Source: Rotaria sp. Silwood1 (Eukaryota > Rotifera > Eurotatoria > Philodinida > Philodinidae). From it: 64,000 nt of DNA. Every line of letters starts with the position of its first letter. Position 1 is the first letter of the stretch. The position numbers and the translations under genes are program-made. Under the pieces are notes generated by a model. The model ran no database searches. It was not told the origin of the DNA and saw nothing but the letters and a program-made list of their open reading frames with translations. Where the stretch lies: positions 134,966 through 198,965 of the forward strand of contig CAJNOP010000029.1 of the NCBI GenBank assembly GCA_905250075.1, read 5' to 3'. Shown here piece by piece: positions 25,932-39,985 of this stretch.

Positions 25932-28900
25932 CAAAAAGACTCTTGTTTATTTATTCTATATTTTCCTTTTACAGGAATAAAAAAAAAGTAATTTCTTTTT
26001 TGTTTATTGTTGGTGAGGGATTTTTCTTTAAAGAAAATAATAAATAATATACGGATATCTATCGATAATTATCAAGAAATTTTATGAGAATATCGATTCA
26101 ATACTTGAATATTCAGAAAATCATATACTTGACAAAATGTTTTTTTTTTAAACTTTTTGCGTAAAATCATTCATTATATCAAAATAATTCTTCAGTCTCG
26201 TTCTATGTCAAGAGTTATCTCCCTAGATAATATCTGGCATTCTCTGTGTACGTGGTCAACTAAAAGATTAATATTTCAGTCATTGATTTCCTATGCTTTG
26301 AAGATAGTTATTTATTCTTAGGTTGAATCGTAGTCGAAATGCTCGATCTGGGTAGACTAATACACAGTACTCAAGATCGGGTATTAGTATAAACAAAACA
26401 TCATTTCCAAATCTTAAGAACGTATTATTTATTGATGTCATGATTGCTATCTATTTATAGTTCTTTCGATTTGCATATTTATTAAATAAGATAAACATCT
26501 TAAGAATGCCCAATTGGTGTCTTTAATGAGTAGAAATATCAGGAGATCAGAATCATTAACTACAAGTAAGTTGATTATGGAAATTTCAGCATCAAAACCA
26601 ATCATACTTTAAAAAGACATTTATTATGAAACTCAAAAAAAAAAAAGGTTCTACAGCTGTACACAATGGTAAAGAGCTCCTTCGTATAAACGAGAATAAT
26701 CATCAATACCAAATTCAAAAGATATTGAATCCATTTCAGGCGTTAACAATTTGAAATTTTAGCACACATTTTTTTGGCATTTTTTTCTCAAGATTTTAAT
26801 ATAGTTTCTCAAGTTATCTCTAAACATATTCTTCGAACGATGTTTTTGTAATGAAACTTAGCTATAAAAAGTCAAAAACCGCTAATAAAAATTGATATAC
26901 GTCAAAATATCAAGTACCAGTAGTATCAATATTGATCCGCATTCTCTTTTTTTGATTTTACTCGTCACATAGGTAGAAAAAAAAATTGCATGCTTTTTTA
27001 AAAATACATTATTTTATACTTTATGAAATCGTTTATTCGATATGATATTACACGACAATAAATACAGATTTGTATTCTAAGATGTTGATCATTAGAACCT
27101 CAGATCCAAATGGCTCAGTAGAACAATCTACATCAAATAATATAACCAATATTTAAAACTAATTATCATCCAACTTCGACCTATACAAAGTCATATTTAT
27201 AGTGTTTTGCTATTCAGTCAAAAAGATCGAATTCTCTTAAGAATCAAACAATACTTTTCAAAAAGTATGCACAATTTTTTTAAAAGTATATTTCATAGAA
27301 AAAATTTTTCAACAAAACCGCAATTTTAATGAACCGTGAATGTCGGACCCGTGGATCCATCTATGCATACCAATAAGAACAGAGACAGCTGTATTCCGAC
27401 GTAAAGTTTTTTGTAATTTGAACCAGTCTTTTTTTAGTTCTTACCGTGATGTTATTCATGCACTGTGAGTTTGAATCGTGTGTATAGATTCATACACAGT
27501 TTAGCGTCTGCGTTTCATTGAAACCGCAATCAACCGCATGTTTTTTTTTTCAAAAACATTGTCCGTCGTATGGTAAGTACAATAAAAAACACATTTTGCG
27601 AAAATATTGAGACTATCGAGATTTTGATACTTTGGACATATTTCAATTTTTTTAAGGTTTACTACAGAACCATCGTTTGAATACGTTAAAAATAATATTT
27701 TTACAATTAAATCGATGAGTTATAAGCAAACATAACAAAAGAAAATTTTTTGTTAACAGTTTGAATGGATAGCACCTTAAGAAATTTCTCTGTATTTTTT
27801 CGAAAATAAAAAAAAAATAAACTTCAAATCTTCATGAAAGAATCTATTAAAGTTTCGTGTAACTTTAAGATCTTTTCCTGACGGTTACAGTATATTTTTT
27901 AGTATATCATTTTTCTTATTGCTTAGCTTTCTTTGTGTACATCATTCTATGTATTTCATTTTTCAAAATATGATGCTTCTATTTTGCGATAACATATCGC
28001 TTTCTGTTTGGACAGTGATGATTCGCGTTTCATTAATCAATATAAAAACATTAAGATGATTCATTCCAACAAAAAAAAAAACATCCTATTTTTAGTCTAT
28101 AGATTGCTCTGGAAGAGGTAGTCTTAGCAAAGTAATCATACGTAAGTTCATTGAAGAATTTTTTCACGAATTGCAACAATAACAGGTTTGTTATATGAAA
28201 TTACCCGAAATATGCATACACTTTCGAAAAAATTGAGTACACAAAAATATTTTCAAGCAAAAATTTGTCAATAAATAATTAGATATTTTTGATTTTTTTT
28301 TTTGTTGTATTATTATTAAGAAATTAAATATTTAATCAAGAATAGGAAAAGAATATTTTTCAACATGAAAAAAAAAAATTATTTTTTTTTTATAAAATCA
28401 GATAGTAGTATTGCATTTTAGAAATTAAACTTTTGCAAATAATAACTGATGACTCATATCGGAAAAAACATATTTTTCTCCAACTATATAAAACGAAAAA
28501 GAATTTTATTTATCAACGAAAACAAAATTCGTAATATTCTTCATGTGAATATTTACAAACATATAAATCAGCTGATTAAAATGCATATTCAACTTAAATC
28601 AATGCACATATAATAATCATCCAATAGGGTATTTGAATTGATACTTGTCTCTCATGCATCGGTCATATTGTTCATTTTTTATTTCTATTTCTTTCTTAGT
28701 TGAGTAATAAAAAATTTCTTTTATCATTTTTTTATTTCTAGATTACAAAAAACAAAAAAAACACATATATATTGTTTCAGGTTTTTTCCAATATTTTGCC
28801 ATACATTTAAACAAAAATAACAATATTACTTTCGTTTGGAAAATTTATTTTCATCGTTTTTCATTGGGTTTATTTATTTATTTTTCCTTATTATATTGAA

Positions 28901-28984
28901 CTCTTGATCGATATCTAGTATGTTCAATGTCTCGAAATAATAATAATAATAGTTTATTCTTTCGAATGTCCAACATCGTCTCGA
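25932..28984. other. 3-kb stretch without a visible gene
   Basis: Very AT-rich, with no open frame above about 60 codons on either strand and no tRNA-like element that I could recognise. It contains the synthase 3' end and the TRIP12 promoter/5' UTR. Small hairpins such as GTGTATAGATTCATACAC near 27480 are present but common in such DNA. Confidence 0.6.
25976..25981 (+). terminator. Poly(A) signal, homospermidine synthase
   Basis: AATAAA 45 nt past the stop codon. Confidence 0.6.
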
Positions 28985-31900
28985 ATGGCCCAAATACAAA
29001 ACAATTCGAGCTCTTCGACTAGACGATCATTAAGATTATTAACGTATGTTAATATTTTTATTTTACTTTTTTTTTTTTTTTAAATAATTTTCTATGGAAA
29101 TTATATTTAATTAGTGCTGAAAAGAAATCAACAACAAACGAATTAAATATAGAAGGTAAAACTCTTTTTTTGTTTTATTCTTATCAAAAAAAAAAAAAAA
29201 TTTGTGTGCTATTCTAGAAGAAGAAGAACAACAACAACCAACAACAACAACAGCACGTCAAGCAAAATCTAAAGCACTTGAAGCCCTTTCAATTAGCAAT
29301 AATAAACGTCGAATAGAAACTGATTCTGATATAAACGAAGATCAAGAAGATAATAGAAAACGAACATCATCATCTCGTCATAGTATTGTTCATGCAACAA
29401 GTACTATAAGACGTCGTAAAAGACAAAGTGAAAAATTATCCAATATAAAAACATTGAAACGTCAACGACAATCATCGTCTGAAGAAGAAGAAGAAGAAGA
29501 AGACGATAATAAAACCAAACCGAAAAGAAATTCTGCACCTATTTTCTCTCATCATAATCGACGAAAACAAAGTGATTCGGAAAAACAAAGTGAAAGTACA
29601 GATACGGGGAACCTTTGTGTTAGACGAAGAACAGGTGAAACACAAAAAAAAAAAAAGAAATTTATTCAAGAAAACAAAAGCTAAATTAACTTTTCTTTTG
29701 TTTATTTATTTACATATAAAATAGGCGGACGAGAACAAAGTACAGTTGTAAGTGATCCTTCAACTAGTAATAATCGTCGATCACGTCGTTATACAACGAA
29801 ATCTTATATTGATTATTTGACAACGGGTCAATCGTCTTCTAGGTATGAAAGTATAATGTGCTGATTTTTTTTTATTTATTAATTTTGTTTTTTTTTTTGA
29901 ATGCTAAAAAATAATTTCGCAAGCTAATGTTTTGTTACTACGGTGTACAGATGTGCGACTAAAGACGTCTGTTCGTACTCGCGTAATTGCACCCATACAT
30001 ATAAGGAAAGAAAAATAGAAGAAAAAAAAAGCCATTCTTCTCTTTCTGGCTTCGTGTAGAAAAGGAGAGAAAAAAAACATGACACAATAATCAACATCAA
30101 AGTTTGTTGGCGACAACTATTGATCAGTAACTATATTAAATGTGATACTTCCCATGAAAGTTTACTAAAAATCTAGTTAAAATCTAATAATAAAATTTGA
30201 GGTAATTACATAATACAAGCATGAAAATTCAATACTATTTTTTCTAGTATTTCTTCAACTAAGGACATCATTCTATTTTTTCTTTTTCTCTTCTTTTACT
30301 ATTGTGTATGTGTGTAAATATGTTTTCTCTTGCCATGTGACGATGATCTTACTGACCTTTTTGATTTATAAGACAAAGAATAAATTGTTTTGTATTATAA
30401 TTTTTTAGTCATTCATCGGTACCTGTCACCAATATCACCGGTACAGATAGCCGATCGTGTCATACAAATAATACCGGTGTTACATCTCCAAATAATCCTT
30501 TACATTTATTTAATTCTTCAACATATTATCATCAAAATTCTTCATCTCCTCCGCCGTCATCATCATCAGCACAAACATATTCTGGTATTGTACCAACAAC
30601 ATCATCAACATCTCCATTTGTTGCTAGCAGTACACATCGAACTATAAAACAATCCCTACAAATGTCGACTGAAAGTGATACCGATCCAGATAATAGTCCA
30701 ACAGCACGTGATATTCTAAATGATACAAGTTTTGCTCGTAGTGCTGCAAGTAGTGGTTCAGCAAGTGCAGCATTATTTCATACATTATCGGGTCGTGTTC
30801 AACATTTAATGAGTAGAGTTGGAGGCGGAAGTCCAATTAATGGACGTTTACAACAATATATCCAAGGATTACAAGTAAATTAATTAGAAATTTAATATAT
30901 ATATGAAAAAGTGATATATTGTTTTTTTATTTTTAGTCATCCGATCCTGATGTTAAATTAACAACACTTAATGAATTATGTTCTGTAAGTTAGATAATAG
31001 AAGACGAAGAAAAAAAAGATTTTTTTTTTTTGTTTTTATTTTATTAAAGTTTCTTGTTATGAGTAATGAAGATACATTACCAGGATTTCAATTTCGTGCA
31101 TTGTATCCACCATTACGTGATTGTTTAGCAGATGAAAATGAAGCAAATGCTGAAATAGCTTTGACAGCATGTCGAGCATTAACATATCTTATGGAAGCAT
31201 TACCACGTTCAGCTATTCAAGTTGTTGAAGCTACACCAATATTTTTAAATAAAGTAAAATAATTTGATCATAAAATCATTAATTTCTTCCTATCCTATAA
31301 ACATTGTAAAATGAAAGCATCTCGACAATATACAAGTATTCATTAAGATCTTATCGAACCAAATACTTTGTCAAAAAATATAATAGAAGTTAATTACGTT
31401 TCAGGATAGATTTATTATATAATAATCTATTGCGTTCTGTTGTTCATGTGTATTCATTTTTGTTTTTTTTCAAACGACTGAACGTACATGAAGAAGTCCA
31501 AGAATGCATATTGACTATGGATGAATTCTTTTTGTACTATTCCTTGTTTTTATATGAAGTCTTATGATATTTTATTGTTACACAAAAGAACCATTAAACA
31601 TATCTTAATTAATAAACATTAAGATAGTTGTATACTATTGGTTAGAGTTCGACGGATTCTACTAATGAGATCCTTTCATTCTACAATATTTTTAGAGTAG
31701 AAAAAAATTTAGATAATTTTTAATCATTACCTTTTGTTTAATTTTGTTGTTATTTTAGTTACGAAGTATAACATCAATTGATATAGCTGAACAAGCATTA
31801 ACAGCATTAGATATGATAGCAAAACGAAATGCAAAACAAATTCTTATATCTGTAAGTTTGCAAAAAAAACAAAAATTAAAATAATTTTTTTTTTAAATAT

Positions 31901-34900
31901 TTTATAGGATGGTATTGGTGCATGTCTTGAATATATTGATTTTTTTTCTATAACATCTCAACATAAAGCATTATCTATAGTTGCCAATTGTTGTATACAT
32001 ATTGTCACATCCAATGATTTTAAATATATTCGTGAACATTTAGAAAATTTATCGAATCGTTTACGTTCGGATGATAAAAAAACTATTGAACATATTTGTT
32101 CAATATTTACACGTTTAGTAGAAAATTTTTATCGTGATTCAACAATATTATGTGAAATAGCATCACAAGAATTACTTAAAACAATGCAAACAATGATTAT
32201 TGTACAACCATCATTAATAAATAGTATAACATTTGTTAGTATTATTCATATGCTTTATATTTTTTCGGCTTATTGTCCAATACTTGCTGTTACATTACTT
32301 AAAATGAATATAGCAGAAACATTAATATGTCTTTTAACGGGTTCAGTTGAAGGTAAAATTATAACAAAAAAATCTATAACATATAAATCTGCTGCTTTAT
32401 CATCAATAAATGAAACAATAACAAATATGACAACAATACAACAAATAAATAATATTGAACTTATATCACGTACACCACAAGAATTATATGAAATTGTTTC
32501 ATTAATTGGAGAAATAATGCCAAAATTACCTATTGATGATCCATTATTTCAAGTTGATCAATTATTTCGAGCTGGTAGAGGATATGATGCTAATGCTAAT
32601 GGTTATGTTTTATGGCATTGGCAAGATGATCAAGGTTTGTTTTCGAAGATTTAAAATTTTAGTTTAAAATAAAATTCAAAAATTTTTTAAATTTCCAAAG
32701 ATAGAAATTTGAGAAAACTGAAACGCGTAGGCTATTAGTACTTAGAATAAAATTTCTTTAGATAGAACAAATCGTTCTCTGTAGGATTATATATTAAAGA
32801 TGCAACAATATTATGGAAGCCTCTAAAGTAGTATTTTTTTTTCTTATTTATTTGTAGAGAAACCATTTTTTGACCTCGAATATAAAATTGATATATCTCA
32901 GCAAAAAAAAAAAGAACTTCTTATAAAACTTCCAAAAAACATCTAATTTTGTTCATTTAGGTCAATTACGTCCATATACATTTCAAGATTCTCGAACAAT
33001 CGAACATGCTTGGCAACAGCATGAAGAAGAAGTTCAATTAGTTATATCTGGACGAAATTATCTTCTTGATTTACAACAATTACAACAAATCAATGAAGAA
33101 ACAAATCAAGCACGTTTTATTAAACGTATTGTTACACCAGGTTCACCTAATCCTATAGAATCAACAATATCACCTCCTTCATTATCAACAGATGAATCAA
33201 CAAATAATGTATCACCTCAACCAACAACAACAACAATAAATAATACAATTGATGTTCGAACAGAAATATTAAAAGATAATATTGAATTATATAATTCATT
33301 TGTACAATCATTATTTCCTATTCTATATGAAGTTTATAATACATCAGCTGGACCAGCTGTAAAACATCGTTGTTTACAAACAATACTTCGTATGATATAT
33401 TATTCATCATCTGATTTACTTGAAACAATTTTAAAACAACAATCTATATCATCAAATATATCATCAATGCTTGCATCATGTGATTATAAAATTGTTATTG
33501 GTGCATTACAAATATCAGAAATTTTAATGAAAAAATTACCTGATATATTTTCTGTATATTTTTATCGTGAAGGTGTTGTACATCAAATTGAAATTCTTAT
33601 TGGATTTGGTATAACATCATCAACAAATTTACCAATATCACATACACATCATACAACAACAAGTCAAAGTGAACTTAATCTTGTTCATATGAATGAACCT
33701 TCTTCAACACCAACCATTCCTGGACTTGGTGAATCTTTTGGTAAAAACAAACAATTGTTTTTTTTCATTTTCATTTTCATTTATTTTATTTTTTTTATTT
33801 CGTTTTAGATGATCAACAAATTCATTCATATAATAATGATTCTTCATCAACATCAAAACCTCAAGCATTTCCATATCGAACAACAACATCATCTCGTCGT
33901 CATCAAACAGAATCAACTACAACCAAAGTTGAAACACGTTCACAACGTTCACGTATACCTCCAACATCATCAAGTTCTCGTACTAAACCATCATTACATT
34001 CAGTATTTGATGAAATGGCATCATCAACATCACCTCCGGAGGCATCAACATCATCATCAATACCTATTGGTCGTGGTCGTTCAATACGTAGTGGGGCTAC
34101 GAATTCAGGTTTATTTCGTCCATCAACTTTTGATTCATCATCAAATTATGGATTAACAACAAATAATCGATCTCATCCAACTACACCTATTTATGTACCA
34201 TCACCTTATTTACAACAACATGCATATACATATGCAACAAGTGCACCAGCTGCAGCTTCATTAACTAGTTTATCATCTCGACAACAATCTCAAATAACAT
34301 TAACAACACAAGAAAAAGCAAAACTCAAAGAATGGATACATAATCAAGCACAAAATTTTCGTACAAATTATTTTTCAAATAATTCTTCAACATCAAATAT
34401 AGCTTTACAAATAATAAATCGTTTAGCATCAGCTGTTGATATATTACATATTGGAAAAGATCATATAGAAAATACAAAAGCATTACGTGATATATCAAAT
34501 ATAATAGCTAAAGGTGATGTAACACCATTTGAAATGGTACATAGTGGTTTAATAACAAAATTATTTCAATATTTAACTGATCATACATCATTACCAAATG
34601 ATCGATTAGATAGATTAAAATTATTTTTAAATATATTTATGAATATACCATATGAGAATACAAATGATAATGAAAAAGATTTAAAACATTTTATTATTGA
34701 TCTTTATCATACACAATTAAATAATGGAAAATCTAATCAAAATATTTTAAGTCATTTAATTTGTAAATTACATGGATGTATTAATCAACTTGAACAGTTT
34801 CCTATTAGAGGTAAATTGAATCTTATAAAAGAAGTTTATTGAAAGTAATAAAATAATTATCAGAAAATAATGACTTTTGAATCTTATTAAGACTTAAAAA

Positions 34901-37900
34901 TTTTTATTTAAAATAGATAGAATAAAATAATCTCTTTATGATTAGCAATAACAACATGAAATAGAAAATCTTGTCTTTTTGTTTTTTTATTAGTTAATGA
35001 TGTTACTGGTCGATCTGTTCATAGTTCAGCTCTTCGATTAATATCAACTCATCAACTTAAATGTAGTCTTATTCGACATCCACAATGTAAAACATTAAAA
35101 CAATGGAATAGTAGTCCGGTGAAAATTGATCCATTTGCACTTGTATCAACTATTGAAAAATATTTACTTTTACGTGGTGTAGCTAGTAGTACAAATGTAA
35201 ATTAATATTAATAATCTTATGATAAATATGTTTATTATTTATTTCTTCTATTCTATAGGATGATTCATCTGGTATAGTTGATGATGAAGAAAGTGAAGTA
35301 TCCAATGAATCTGATGCCGAAGATGTTATTAATGTTCTTACACATTCATCAACAATGAGACTTGAATTTTTAATTAATGATCATATTATACCAAATAATA
35401 TGACTTTATATCAAGCTGTTCGACTGTATAGTACACCCACACAAAGAACTAAGTACATAGAAAATTTTTCTTAAATCTATATAACTTGCTTTTTTTTTTT
35501 ACAAATATTTCTAAACGAAATGACGTAATAGAGACGATGAGTATGCCTAGAACAAGCCTCTATTTTTTTTTATAGCATACAAAATATCAACCCTTATGAC
35601 TTTCTGATAAACTTATGCTGGAACGATAACTTATCATCAGCTGATAGGGAAAACATTATTCTCTTACGAACTATATATGAATAGCTTTTATCCTATATTA
35701 ACAAGGCCTAATGACAGGAGAAGATAAACATTCGCAAAAAAAACAATTTACGTCTTTTGTATTAACACATGGAAAAACATCTGACAGACAACAGTCGATT
35801 TCGATGTTTCTAAATTTATCAGAAAACTCTTGTAAAATAAAATTTAATTATAATTTTATTTCATCTTATTGTCTTATGTATATATGTAACAAAATATAAG
35901 ATATAATGCAAGAAGACCAGTTGCTATCAGAGATGTGCACGCGACATTACGTACTATCTCATCGCCCCCGTGCATATCTCTGGTTCCTATCAGTTAATAA
36001 AAAAAAAAACGTTCATATTTGTTTCTAGTGACGGTGAATCGGAAACTGATACTGATGAATCAGTAGTATCATCATCTAATATATGGACACATGTACATAC
36101 AATTCATTATCGTCAATTAACAAATTCTTCATCAACAGTACCAGCTGTTAGTACAGCTATTGGTGCTGCTAGTACAACAACGTCATCAAATCGTTTACGA
36201 CAAACAACAGCAACAACTAATACACAAAGTTCATCATCAAAATCTTCGAAAAAACCAAGTAAAACTACAAAACGTTCACCTATACCAACAACAATTGATG
36301 AATTATGGATAAATGGTCAATGTTCAAAATCTAAATCTTTATTAATATCAACTTTAGATGAATCTCTATCATCAATATTAACAATAAATGATTTATCATT
36401 AAATGCTATATCATTACTTCATATATTAAATAGTTTAAATCTTTATTGGTATGATCTATATTATAATACAAATACAATGTTAAATCATCATAATTTATCT
36501 TTAACATTAACATCAAAAAATGAATATTTGTCAACTAAATTAACATCAAAAGTAAATAGGCAATTACAAGATCCAATTGTTATTATGATGGGACGTATAC
36601 CATCATGGATAACTGAAATGGGTTATACATGTTCATTTTTATTTCCATTTGAAACACGTCAAATGATTTTTTATCCATGTGCATTCGATCGTGAACGTGC
36701 AATGCAAAGACTTTTAGATAGTTCAGATATGTTAACACAACAACATAATAATGATCAAAATGATAGACAATCAGTTGTACCAAGAATTGAAAGAAAAAAA
36801 GTTAAATTATCACGAGGAAATATACTTTCTGAAATGGAAAAAATTCTTGATAATTGGAATTCAAAACAATTTTTAGAAGTTCAATATGAAGATGAAGTAA
36901 AAAATTATTATTTTAAAATTCATATGAAATTATTTGAATATTTTTTTATTTAGGTTGGTTTTGGTCTTGGTCCAACATTAGAAGCATATTCATTATTATC
37001 AAAAGAATTACAAAAAAATGGTTTAGAACTATGGAGAACAGATAAAATTTTTGATTCACATAAAGGTTTGTCTTTTGAATGTCATCATAGAAGGGTGTGA
37101 GTTGTTGGTATATATCGGAAATAATTAAATTTTTTATCGAAAAGATATTTATGGATTATCCAGTTGATAGTACACAGTTTGATTCAGATTGATCATCTAT
37201 CTAAAATTACCACTAATAATTGTCTTTTAATAACATTTTATATTAGAAATTAGCCGGAAAAATGAAATGAGATTTCTATCCAATACGAAATATTCAAAAA
37301 TCGTTTATTGAATATAGATTTTTTGTCTATAGATAAAGATATACCAATGCCTGAATATGTCGATACACGTCATGGTCTTTATCCTGCACCATTAGGTCGT
37401 AATGCAAAAGCAAATGTAATTACAAAAGTTCGTCAAAAATTTAAATTTCTTGGAAAATTTATGGCTAAAGCATTAATGGATTCAAGAATGGTAAATATTT
37501 TTTTTGAAATATAAAATCTCAAAAATCGTTTTTTTTTTTTTGTAGATTGATATGCCATTTAGTGTTATTTTTTATAAATGGATGTTAGGAGAAGAAGAAA
37601 GTTTAAATCTTGAAGATCTTATTCATATAGATACAAATTTATATGAACAATTTAAAAAATTACAAACAATTGTATTAATACGTGATAAAATAATGATACA
37701 AAATCAACAAACAAATCAACAAATAACAATAAATAAATTAAATAATAAAAAACGTTTAAAATCAAAAGATGATTCACCATTAGAACATGTCACATATTCA
37801 AATATATTTGATGAAAATGATTCAAGATTATTACTTGATGGTTGTAAAATAGATGATTTATCACTTGTATTTACATTACCTGGTTATCCAAATATTGAAT

Positions 37901-38961
37901 TGAAAAAAGGTGGAAAAGATTGTTCAGTTACAATACAAAATCTTGATCAATATATAAATGTAAAATTTCAAAAAAAAACTAAAACTAAAAATTTTTATTT
38001 TTGTTTTTAGTTGGTTGTCTATTGGACATTAGTTGAAGGTGTTCGACGTCAATTTGAATCATTTCGTGATGGATTTAATTCAATATTTCCTATTAGCCAT
38101 TTGAAATGTTTTTATCCCGATGAAGTATATAAAATAGTTCTTTTTTATTTCATATCAATAATTCTTTCCTTTTTTTTTAAATATAGCTTCATCAAGTATT
38201 TTGTGGTAGCGGTTCAACAGAATTATGGGATCTTAAAGTTTTACTTGAATCAACACGTTGTGATCATGGATATAATTTGAACAGTCGAGCAGTTAAATGG
38301 CTTTTTGATATAATGGTTAATTTTGATATTGATGAACAAAGAGCATTTTTACAATTTGTTACTGGTAGTCCACGATTACCTGTTGGAGGTAAGAAAGTCC
38401 TTTTTTTTTTCTTAATAAATATCAATTTATATGATCGATAGTTCTAAGATATCATCATTGTCTTTCTATATCGCTCAGAGAAAGAATTATAAATTTATTA
38501 ATTAATTTAAAGATGTTTCTCAGTCTACTTTGAATGTAAACAAATAGTCTTTTCTTGATGTTTCGAAATTAGTATGTTCTCTATAGCAGTGGAGAAAGGG
38601 AGAGAACAACTAGCGTCAGATTCTTTTGATATCAAGGACGTTGAATAGTGATATATTGATTTGTTACAGTCGTTTTATGATCAATATAAAAAATATGAAT
38701 TGATATGTTTCTTTTGCTTTTCAGTTTAGTTTTATACTTTTCTTTTTCTAAATAGGTTTTCGAATGCTTCATCCTCCATTGACAATTGTTCGAAAAACAG
38801 CTGAAAATAATAGTGATAATACCAATTCGGACTCCTTTTTACCAAGTGTAATGACCTGTGTCAACTATCTCAAATTGCCAGATTATTCATCAAAAGAAAT
38901 AATGAAATTGAAACTAACAACAGCGATACGAGATGGTCAATATGCGTTTCTATTATCTTGA
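28985..38961 (+). CDS. TRIP12: E3 ubiquitin ligase TRIP12 (ARM, WWE, HECT)
   Basis: TRIP12 is a nuclear HECT ligase acting in ubiquitin-fusion degradation and chromatin/DNA-damage control. Exons: 28985-29043, 29115-29155, 29218-29634, 29725-29842, 30409-30874, 30937-30984, 31050-31253, 31759-31851, 31908-32634, 32961-33740, 33809-34810, 34994-35196, 35259-35452, 36029-36896, 36954-37065, 37333-37490, 37546-37959, 38011-38124, 38187-38388, 38756-38961. Lengths sum to 2,141 codons plus stop, with every junction in frame. The first 300 residues are basic and Ser-rich (likely nuclear). Armadillo-like repeats run about 360-710. The WWE domain starts near 715 ([14 protein letters not shown]). The HECT domain fills the last 370 residues or so, with [20 protein letters not shown] and the catalytic cysteine at residue 2108 (codon 38857-38859) in [15 protein letters not shown]. 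The protein ends FLLS. AATAAA is at 39084-39089. It appears intact. Confidence 0.93.
35453..36028 (+). other. 576-bp TRIP12 intron with a small inverted repeat
   Basis: Flanking exons join in frame. Near 35927-35980 it holds CAGAGATGTGCACG and its near-inverse CGTGCATATCTCTGG, a compact hairpin of about 55 bp. The ends resemble the possible element at 15440. The 62-codon frame at 35711 is not recognisable. Confidence 0.55.
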
Positions 38962-39083
38962 ACATTTTCTTTTCTCCTCTCGTTTGTTTGTACAGAGAAG
39001 CAAGCATATATTATTAAGTTCTTCTTCCTTTTTCTTTTTCTTTTTCGTTTTTTTTCATTTTTCATTGTCTGCCTGTGCGCTTT

Positions 39084-39089
39084 AATAAA
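39084..39089 (+). terminator. Poly(A) signal, TRIP12
   Basis: AATAAA about 123 nt past the TRIP12 stop, after a T-rich tract. Confidence 0.55.
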
Positions 39090-39432
39090 CCCGAACGAAA
39101 AAATATTTCTATTATATGAATCAAGAAAGTAAAACAAACAAGCTTTAATTGAAAACTGGAATAATGAAAGTATTAAGGAAAAAACAGTGTATGTTAAACA
39201 ATGGTTGCATACGCATAGGTTTTCGTTGTTTTCGAGTAACTGATCATTTATTGCTTCTTGAATATTACTTACCTACATTCGTTCTCGAAGTTACGCTGGC
39301 TCTCTAGTTTATTGTACTGAATACAGAACTGTATAGTGCACCAAATGGTACTATTCTAGAGAGGTGTCATCTCTCAAAAAGGAGGTTTGGAAAATATTAG
39401 TGATATGGACGCATATCTGTCTTTTTAAGAGA

Positions 39433-39452
39433 CCCCCCTCCCCCCTCCCCCT
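39433..39452. repeat. C-rich tract, possible G-quadruplex on minus strand
   Basis: Three C-runs of at least five separated by single T residues (CCCCCCTCCCCCCTCCCCCT). The complementary strand has the G-run spacing of a quadruplex-forming sequence. Confidence 0.6.
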
Positions 39453-39539
39453 CAGAAACCTATCTTCTAAACGGTACAACCGATTTGCATGAAACTTTCA
39501 GGAAATAGAAGAAGTAGCGTAACTAGCATATCATAAAAG

Positions 39540-39985
39540 TTTGAGCCAATCAATTGTCATGATTGAGGAGTTATATACAATTTACTGTTAAAAACGGGGC
39601 TTTTGCCCCGGAACATTTTCCCGGTGTGCGGCAGTATGGATGATTGTCAGGAATATTTCAAAATGAAGGGAAGACTTTTATCTACAGATTGTAGGAACAG
39701 ATTTTTGAAATTCGTCTTCGTTAAATTGTAGTGATCGTTTTAAAATGAAAATCCCAAAAACAGATTTGAGCTTGTTCGAAGATTTTCAAATATCTCAAGA
39801 ACGGAGGCATATTTTAAAAATCTGTCCCTACAATTTGTAGATAAAAGTCTGATCCTTCGAACAAAAAAAGAATGGATGGCGTACGTCGAACGGTGGACCG
39901 GGAAAATGTTCCGAAGTGGTCAGTACACGGTAAAAAAGTGAAGCTGAGAAAAACGAATAACAACATCGTGAATTGATTGGCAGTG
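39540..39985. repeat. Foldback element beside TRIP12
   Basis: A perfect 16-bp pair, CGGAACATTTTCCCGG (39609-39624) and its complement (39898-39913), lies within longer imperfect arms. Further in, GACTTTTATCTACAGATTGT near 39670 is mirrored near 39830-39855. Further out, CCAATCAATTG near 39546 is mirrored near 39972. The loop is about 95 bp. No coding capacity; probably non-autonomous mobile DNA. Confidence 0.65.

Noticed and set aside
29472-30116. Minus-strand frames over TRIP12 exons and an intron (65-70 codons)
   Set aside because: Shadows of acidic/basic repeats in the TRIP12 N-terminal exon and of T-rich intron sequence.
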